Assembly: GCF_001039355.2 (NCBI RefSeq)
Contig: NW_019774836.1
Span: forward strand, 361,941-402,561
Reading direction: 5' to 3'
DNA from: Lingula anatina
Lineage: Eukaryota > Brachiopoda > Lingulata > Lingulida > Lingulidae
DNA: 40,621 nucleotides
A program made the position numbers and the translations under genes. The notes under the pieces are model-generated. The model ran no database searches. It saw nothing but the letters and a program-made list of their open reading frames with translations, and had not been told where the DNA came from. This document shows positions 33,901 through 40,621 of this stretch, piece by piece (the first letter of the stretch is position 1; each line of letters begins with the position of its first letter).

Positions 33901-34214
33901 TAGTACGCCATTCATAGTATATTCTTAATATTCTTACTGCCTTCTGACAGCATTATAGATATTCCTAGTTTTCCAACTACGTTTGAACTGCATTTGAGAG
34001 CTAAACAGCCGAAGGTGCACTCATCATTCCAGGCGAATTCAAGCGCATTCTGAGTATTCCAACGGTGCTCTTACAATAATTAAGGTCAATTTAAAATTCT
34101 GTCTCGAATGTGGTGCGAATTTTTAAAATTCTTCATTGAGCCTCATTCTTCGTGATTCCTGCTGATTCAAATTAAGTGTGACGGGGGTATTAGTAATCTC
34201 TAGTTTTCGGTATT

Positions 34215-34290
<76 letters not shown>

Positions 34291-34450
34291 TTTTCCAGAG
34301 GTAACTACGTCGGTGTTGCGCCATATACTCAAGGAACAAACTGCTCGGGATGCGTGAGCAACTCCGACCTCACCGGAGAATGCCGAAACAACCTCTGTAG
34401 TACGTACTGAGAAACTGATTATTGTTGGTATACAGTATTGGAAGGAAAGC

Positions 34451-34497
<47 letters not shown>

Positions 34498-35583
34498 TAA
34501 TTTCATGATTTCATTTTCTGATTTCATGGCTATATCACACTAATTTTCTGATAAAACTTGACCTGTGTTGTAGCGCTACTCATAATGATGAAATTTGAAA
34601 GTGTTACACAAGCGTGCCTGAGAGCTTTAGTCTGATTTATAAATAGATTTTTGCGTTGTTACAGTTACCAAAGAATGCGCAGCCCAGCCCGAAAATTGTG
34701 GTGAGTCTGACTTACTGCTATTTTAATTATAGATTCTGCTGTATCTGCTATAAGTATTCAACATCACCCAAGGCATCATAATGCATGAATATTTTCAAGA
34801 TCTGCTTTAAGAAAAAACAATTAGAATTAAAACTCACTCCCATGACTCCCACTGATTTGAAAATAGGTTGGAGTTGAAATTTAATCCCGTCAACTCTACA
34901 CCCTTTGTCTCAAGGCGACCTAGCCTGTGGCGGACAGCTGATTGAATGTAAAAATGGAGGAACCCTCAACTACAAAACTTGCGGCTGTGACTGCCCACAA
35001 TTCTTCACTGGCGCCACCTGTGAGCAGTGTGAGTATTTAACATAAAATTGTTATACGTGAGTCGAGACTTACCACGGTTATGTTTTTTATATGTAAAGTG
35101 TGTTATACATAACAACCTCAGCACAACGCTGATCTAGTGCATGGTGGACGTAGAACAGTATCATCGCATGCCAAAAGGCTAAATATTACAGAACATTATC
35201 AAATACAGTCGGAAAAATTTCATTTATTATACCGGTAGATCCAGATATTTAATTTACTGATACCTGTTGACTGTTTTGTCTGTTCACTCTGACAGACTTG
35301 GCCACAACTAATATAATTTATCAAGTACATATAGATATTACGTATACAAGTACTAGCTACAGTAAATTTGTATATGTACATTTATAAAATCAGTCGCGAT
35401 ACATACATGTGTATAACTCTTATCTTTACAGTGGACTGTTCTCAGATGGGCGACAATGGGAAAGATAAGTGGTATTGTTTATATTGGACAGATAATCCAA
35501 GTGCTTGCACAGACAACATGATAGTAAATGGGGCAGTAGTCAGGTATGGGAGCTGTCCACAGATGTGCAAAGTGTGTCCATAA
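30958..35583 (+). CDS. CAP + EGF-like + ShKT-like secreted protein D, long form (8 exons, 296 aa)
   Basis: Exons are 30958-31009, 32002-32126, 32690-32914, 33089-33174, 34299-34399, 34665-34700, 34915-35028 and 35432-35583; all are GT..AG with phases as in gene C. Signal peptide, VVKR site, CAP domain (HNLRR, YGENLF, EEKQWY, GHYTQVVW, WYYVVCRYSP), four-Cys hinge, EGF-like domain (CKNGG, CGCDC, FTGATCE) and six-Cys ShKT-like domain follow in the order of C. Exon 4 is the shortest of the array: only Thr-Ser separates the KKC cysteine from WYY. The acceptor of exon 7 is CAAG where C has GCAG, usable but weaker. The Lys-Tyr pair of the C-terminal domain is Arg-Tyr here. Intron 2 has a long GA-rich tract, and intron 4 has an insertion at about 33571-34190. 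A likely polyadenylation candidate is AATAAA at 36139-36144. Confidence 0.88.
31268..31480. repeat. Long GA-rich purine tract
   Basis: About 210 bases of imperfect GA and GAGT units in intron 2 of gene D, with almost no C. It creates long Ser/Leu open frames on the minus strand that are purely compositional. Intron 2 of gene C has no such tract. Confidence 0.95.
31869..31892. repeat. Poly-T run
   Basis: About 22 T in intron 1 of gene D, upstream of exon 2. Confidence 0.9.
33571..34190. mobile_element. Insertion in intron 4 of gene D, rich in GAATGC/GCATTC sub-repeats
   Basis: The flanks match intron 4 of gene C (up to the TCTCGGGAAAT segment, resuming at TCTAGTTTTCGGTATT), but about 600 bases in between have no counterpart. 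Inside, CCGTTAGAATATTTAGAATG (33609-33628) pairs in inverted orientation with 34046-34065 with few mismatches. The motif GTGTGACG(A/G)GGGTAT occurs in direct orientation at about 33808 and 34177, as if two related units sit in tandem. No transposase is encoded, so it is probably a non-autonomous element of unknown family. Confidence 0.5.
34218..34294. repeat. (TA)n and poly-T before the exon-5 acceptor of gene D
   Basis: About 27 TA units followed by about 22 T lead directly to TTCCAG and exon 5. Gene C has only a short TATATAT here. The T run serves as the polypyrimidine tract. Confidence 0.93.
34450..34494. repeat. (CT)n tract after exon 5 of gene D
   Basis: CT run about 50 bases into intron 5, lacking the CA part seen in the sister genes. 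Confidence 0.93.
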
Positions 35584-35884
35584 CTTCCGGACGTTTAGAG
35601 ATCACGTGACCTATTTGGCAATTTTGTGTGACCATGGTACCAACTGGAATTTTGTAGAAGACATATGACGCCTATTTTAGGTCACTATAGCTTACATGTG
35701 TTGACCACGATGATAAACTATTTATTCAAAATAAGAACTATTTATTTTGCTGTTGGATATGGTGATTGATTAAGGAAGGTTTCTTTTTCTTTTTTGAATA
35801 ATGTGAAAGAAAGGGAATATGCATTCAAGCGTGACCCAAAAGTCTCCTCAATCTTCAGAAATGGTAAACTGGTTATTTTTTTTT

Positions 35885-38172
35885 TCAAAGCTACCGGCTG
35901 TCGTGAGGGTGTTTCCATTTTTCTACTTTATATAACCGTTTACTGTGCTGTCTAAACACATTAACCTCCTAACTTTCCATTTCTGAAAAATGTTTAGCAG
36001 AACAAGCAAACAAACTATGTTAATTAAATATGCCACAACCAAATTGTGTGCAGGATGATGAGCGATTGGTTCACATTTTCTATAAACTTTGCTATGTCAC
36101 ATCATCCATTATGGCTCTCTGCTCTGTCTACTCTGTGAAATAAATACGGTTAAGTAACGGCTAAAATGACTTGAATATATTGAAATTTTTTGAGACAAGG
36201 TTGAAAACATGAAAGTCAGGGTATGCTTTCTGAAATGGAAAAGAATAAAAACCTTACTGCTTTAAAAGGGTTATATTTCATTTTGCTTAACTTTTGATTC
36301 TATTTTATTTAAACGACGAGAACATTATGAATTTATTTCCATGTATTTTGGAACTTTACATTAGAACAAACAAAAACTTTGGTATTTCCTCGATAAAAGC
36401 AAAGGGTTGGCGTGGGGTTCGGGGCCCACTGAAGGGCCCCGAAAACTTTGTGTATTTTAGATGGCGAACGGTGCCATTTGGTACGGTTTAGTTCCATAAA
36501 TTAGCTTAGTCAAAATCCTAATTCCAAGAGGGGAACATTGGTGTGACCTTTTTTCAGAAACCGAAGTATCCCCTTGACTGATATGAACGCCTTTCTTATA
36601 CACCCACTACATACAACGCGTACACTCACTACATTTTTAAATAAAAGCAGCATAAGACTTTTAAACCAGACAATTGGGTAGACTCAACAAATTTGCTAGA
36701 GACCATTCTCAGATCCTGCAGCAGCCGTGCAATGTGTTAGGTGTGATAAGAGAGCAATCTGGCCCTCTATATTAACTGCGCATGCGGAGCGGAAGTCATT
36801 AACCACTGGCGAAAACTACGCGTGCCGAAAACTTTGGTGTCGAAGGCAGAGATGAAAGAAGGACAGAAACCACCAAATATTTTCCATTGACGACCATACT
36901 AAGAAATGCCTGCAAAACTGCATGAACAAAATCACTTGGTGAAACATTTCTCATCCCATTTGGATAGCACACAAATGGCACAAAACTATACTGTTGCAAA
37001 GCTACTTTTTTTACCGGAAGTACTTGAACACGTGCACCCCTCTGTTTGTACATGTAAACAGTCACTAATTTTTCCCACAATTTTATCACAAATCACTTAT
37101 TTTTCTCACAGCACTACGTTTGTCTGTGATTGGTCTACCTGTATTTGGTGGTTTCTGCACTGCAGGTTTTTTCTAGTCTCCACCAAACAACATATATAAG
37201 ACACCATCACCTTGCAACAAATGCCAAAGTACACGAATGGACACTGAATTTAATTCAAAGTCGAAATTGAATAAATAAAATTCACTGTTTTTTGGTCTTT
37301 TAAACACTTGTGAACCCCAGGTCGTTATTACCCCTCCATTATCAAAACATGGAAACATACATCTACTCTCCAAAGAACCACTTATATAGGTATATGAGTA
37401 TTACCTAAACTATCACTATGAAAATATGTGCATTTTATCCAATGCCACCCCCACCCCTCAAAAAAGGAGGATTATTTACCAATATTCCACTCGTCTGTTT
37501 CATCAGCAAGAGATCTGTATCAAGAAAAAATGTACATTGTATGGATTGGTAAAAATTTAGGAAGGTGACACGACGGCTGTGGTTTGATACTAGTACAGGG
37601 TATACTAGCGCTGGTGCTAAGAGTTGAGGGTTCCTCGATTACCAATAATTACAAATAATTTCACAATTTTGAACAATTTCCCCCGTTGGTGACAGGTGCG
37701 AGCCACTTAGGCCTACTGCTATGTGATTCACTTGTTAGATACGACTATATAATCATACCTGTATGCTCATTTTTTACTGTTGGTTAAAAGGCTTGTAATG
37801 AAGTTAAATTATCCATTATTTTCCCGTGCAAGATCCCAAGAATATTTCACTCTTTACACGTGTGCTAATTATCCCTGTTTGTACTGTAAAGTTTACGTAA
37901 AAGCTTAAGAGAGGGGGGTTGGAAGAAGGAATGGATGTCCTATTTGAGATTTTTCTAAATAATATTCTTGCACCCTGTCCATCTGGAGTCTCTTACTTCT
38001 CTGCTCTGCCAGCGTCCAGATGCATGCAGAGCATCATACGCGGATCTACACATATGTTTATGTATTTAACAGTTTCCAGCCACAGCCAAGAATTTTTCTC
38101 GGAATTGACATTAAATGTCCACATCAAAGCCACCCATGTATTTTTTAAATATATTTTAAAGCCCCAAGTACA
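35885..38172 (+). repeat. Spacer unit copy 3, left half of a ~2.29-kb near-identical duplication
   Basis: Aligns with 38184-40474 at an offset of 2299-2302 bases, with only scattered substitutions and small indels. It contains a hairpin at 36418-36443 (stem TTCGGGGCCC, 6-base loop). It probably represents overlapping contig ends or two haplotypes. Confidence 0.85.
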
Positions 38173-38173
38173 N
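38173..38173. other. Single-n contig join
   Basis: One undetermined base exactly at the junction of the two ~2.29-kb copies. Confidence 0.95.
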
Positions 38174-40621
38174 AGTTTTTTTTTCAAAGCTACCGGCTGT
38201 CGTGAGGGTGTTTCCATTTTTCTACTTTATATAACCGTTTACTGTGCTGTCTAAACACATTAACCTCCTAACTTTCCATTTCTGAAAAATGTTTAGCAGA
38301 ACAAGCAAACAAACTATGTTAATTAAATATGCCACAACCAAATTGTGTGCAGGATGATGAGCGATTGGTTCACATTTTCTATAAACTTTGCTATGTCACA
38401 TCATCCATTATGGCTCTCTGCTCTGTCTACTCTGTGAAATAAATACGGTTAAGTAACGGCTAAAATGACTTGAATATATTGAAATTTTTTGAGACAAGGT
38501 TGAAAACATGAAAGTCAGGGTATGCTTTCTGAAATGGAAAAGAATAAAAACCTTACTGCTTTAAAAGGGTTATATTTCATTTTGCTTAACTTTTGATTCT
38601 ATTTTATTTAAACCACGAGAACATTATGAATTTATTTCCATGTATTTTGGAACTTTACATTAGAACAAACAAAAACTTTGGTATTTCCTCGATAAAAGCA
38701 AAGGGTTGGCGTGGGGTTCGGGGCCCACTGAAGGGCCCCGAAAACTTTGTGTATTTTAGATGGCGAACGGTGCCATTTGGTACGGTTTAGTTCCATAAAT
38801 TAGCTTAGTCAAAATCCTAATTCCAAGAGGGGAACATTGGTGTGACCTTTTTTCAGAAACCGAAGTATCCCCTTGACTGATATGAACGCCTTTCTTATAC
38901 ACCCACTACATACAACGCGTACACTCACTACATTTTGAAATAAAATCAGCATAAGACTTTTAAACCAGACAACTGGGTAGACTCAACAAATTTGCTAGAG
39001 ACCATTCTCAGATCCTGCAGCAGCCGTGCAATGTGTTAGGTGTGATAAGAGAGCAATCTGGCCCAATGGCGGAGCGGAAGTCATTAACCACTGGTCGAAA
39101 ACTACGCGTGCCGAAAACTTTGGTGTCGAAGGCAGAGATGAAAGAAGGTCAGAAACAATCAAATATTTTCCATTGACGGCCATACTAAGAAATGCCTGCA
39201 AAACTGCATGAACAAAATTTCTTGGTGAAACATTTCTCATTCTCATGGACAGCACACAAATGGCACAAAACTATACTGTTGCAAAGCTACTTTTTTACCG
39301 GAAGTACTTGAACACGTGCACCCCTCTGTTTGTACATGTAAACAGTCACTAATTTTTCCCACAATTTTATCACAAATCACTTATTTTTCTTACAGCACTA
39401 CGTTTGTCTGTGATTGGTCTATTTGGTGGTTTCTGCACTGCAGGTTTTTTCTAGGCTCCACTAAACAACATATAGGCCTATAAGACACCATCACCTTGCA
39501 ACAAATGCCAAAGTACACGAATGGACACTGAATTTAATTCAAAGTCGAAATTGAATAAATAAAATTCACTGTTTTTTGGTCTTTTAAACACTTGTGAACC
39601 CCAGGTCGTTATTACCCCTCCATTATCAAAACATGGAAACATACATCTACTCTCCAAAGAACCACTTATATAGGTATATGAGTATTACCGAAAATATCAC
39701 TATGAAAATATGTGCAACTTATCCAATGTCACCCCCACCCCTCAAAAAAGGAGGATTATTTACCAATATTCCACTCGTCTGTTTCATCAGCAAGAGATCT
39801 GTATCAAGAAAAAATGTACATTGTATGGATTGGTAAAAATTTAGGAAGGTGACACGACGGCTGTGGTTTGATACTAGTACAGGGTATACTTGCGCTGGTG
39901 CTAAGAGTTGAGGGTTCCTCGATTACCAATAATTACAAATAATTTCACAATTTTGAACAATTTCCCCCGTTGGTGACAGGTGCGAGCCACTTAGGCCTAC
40001 TGCTGCTAATTCATCGATAAATGTGGTTCACTTGTTAGATACGACTATATAATCATACCTGTATGCTCATTTTTTAACTGTTGGTTGAAAGGCTTGTAAT
40101 GAAGTTAAATTATCCATTATTTTCCCGTGCAAGATCCCAAGAATATTTCACTCTTTACACGTGTGCTAATTATCCCTGTTTGTACTGTAAAGTTTACGTA
40201 AAAGCTTAAGAGAGGGGGGTTGGAAGAAGGAATGGATGTCCTATTTGAGATTTTTCTAAATAATATTCTTGCACCCTGTCCATCTGGAGTTTCTTACTTC
40301 TCTGCTCTGCCAGCGTCCAGATGCATGCAGAGCATCATACGCGGATCTACACATATGTTTATGTATTTAACAGTTTCCAGCCACAGCCAAGAATTTTTCT
40401 CGGAATTGACATTAAATGTCCACATCAAAGCCACCCATGTAATTTTTTTAATATATTTTAAAGCCCCAAGTACAGGGAGTGTATACTGTTTACCTTTTTT
40501 TTTTGGCAAGTAAGCTAACTTTTGCCAAAAAAGGTAATCAGTAGGCCTACCAATTTATGATTTTTTTACTATCTGCATGCAGTTAAACTGGCGTGATACA
40601 TTCATCTGTTTTATTATTATT
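38174..40621 (+). repeat. Spacer unit copy 4, right half of the duplication
   Basis: Starts at the same TTTTTCAAAGCTACCGGCTG point as copy 3 and continues about 150 bases past the point where copy 3 stops. That extension matches the spacer upstream of gene D at about 30550-30690. Confidence 0.85.

Larger units (their letters stand above)
35584..40621. other. Spacer downstream of CAP gene D
   Basis: Presumed 3' UTR of gene D followed by two near-identical copies of the spacer unit separated by a single n at 38173. No intact gene is visible. The window ends inside the unit, just short of where the promoter and first exon of the next array member would be expected. Confidence 0.7.

Noticed and set aside
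36418-36443. Intrinsic-terminator-like GC hairpin
   Set aside because: The context is eukaryotic and no T run follows, so a bacterial-type terminator makes no sense here.
38995-39255. Minus-strand 86-codon open frame in the spacer, partly repeated at 36799-37089
   Set aside because: Overlap reflects the duplicated spacer. The frames diverge at their ends and show no known domain.
1-40621. CRISPR array, tRNA or rRNA genes
   Set aside because: The regular repeats present are microsatellites or gene duplications; no spaced short repeats, cloverleaf or rRNA-like sequence was seen on either strand.

Overview
This is a gene-sparse, AT-rich, intron-rich eukaryotic window. The genes have short exons with GT..AG introns, and the DNA is full of (CT)n, (CA)n, (AAT)n and poly-A/G tracts and of TACATGTA-type palindromes. 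Secreted proteins built from CAP, EGF-like, ShKT and apple-like modules, together with this base composition, suggest a marine invertebrate (a lophotrochozoan or an invertebrate deuterostome). I cannot fix the phylum from the sequence. No tRNA, rRNA, CRISPR array or bacterial-type operon was seen.

Layout. 1-1655 is non-coding. 1656-7289 is an 8-exon plus-strand gene for a predicted 503-residue secreted protein: three Cys-free repeats of about 120 residues followed by a Cys-rich apple/PAN-like C-terminus. I do not recognise its family by name. From 9331 to beyond the window end lies a head-to-tail array of four plus-strand CAP (CRISP/SCP-like) genes, called A (9331-12782), B (15430-19926), C (24017-27959) and D (30958-35583). 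Each starts with a tiny 52-55 base signal-peptide exon. A and B encode short proteins (200 and 194 aa) of signal peptide + CAP + four-Cys hinge. C and D (299 and 296 aa) add three exons encoding an EGF-like and a ShKT-like domain. The spacers are diverged copies of one 3'-flanking unit, so whole gene-plus-spacer blocks were duplicated. The last spacer runs off the window about 270-550 bases before where a fifth first exon would be expected.

Most interesting points. (1) A and B still carry decayed, aligned remnants of exon 6 and of the end of exon 8, so the short proteins look like secondary loss of the EGF/ShKT tail. (2) Coding exons of C and D differ more than their introns and 3' flanks, and a CAP surface loop shortens 12/8/6/2 residues from A to D, which suggests diversifying evolution. 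(3) B, C and D share an inverted CCAAT - 10 bp - TGACGTCA - TATA promoter module that A lacks. (4) Two single-n joins (25432 and 38173) each sit between near-identical copies and are probably unmerged contig overlaps. One of them falsely duplicates exon 4 of gene C.

Together, the array looks like a recently expanded family of secreted cysteine-rich proteins that would act outside the cell. Their targets cannot be read from sequence. All exon boundaries are my manual splice predictions: reading phases close exactly in all five genes, but no transcript data were available.
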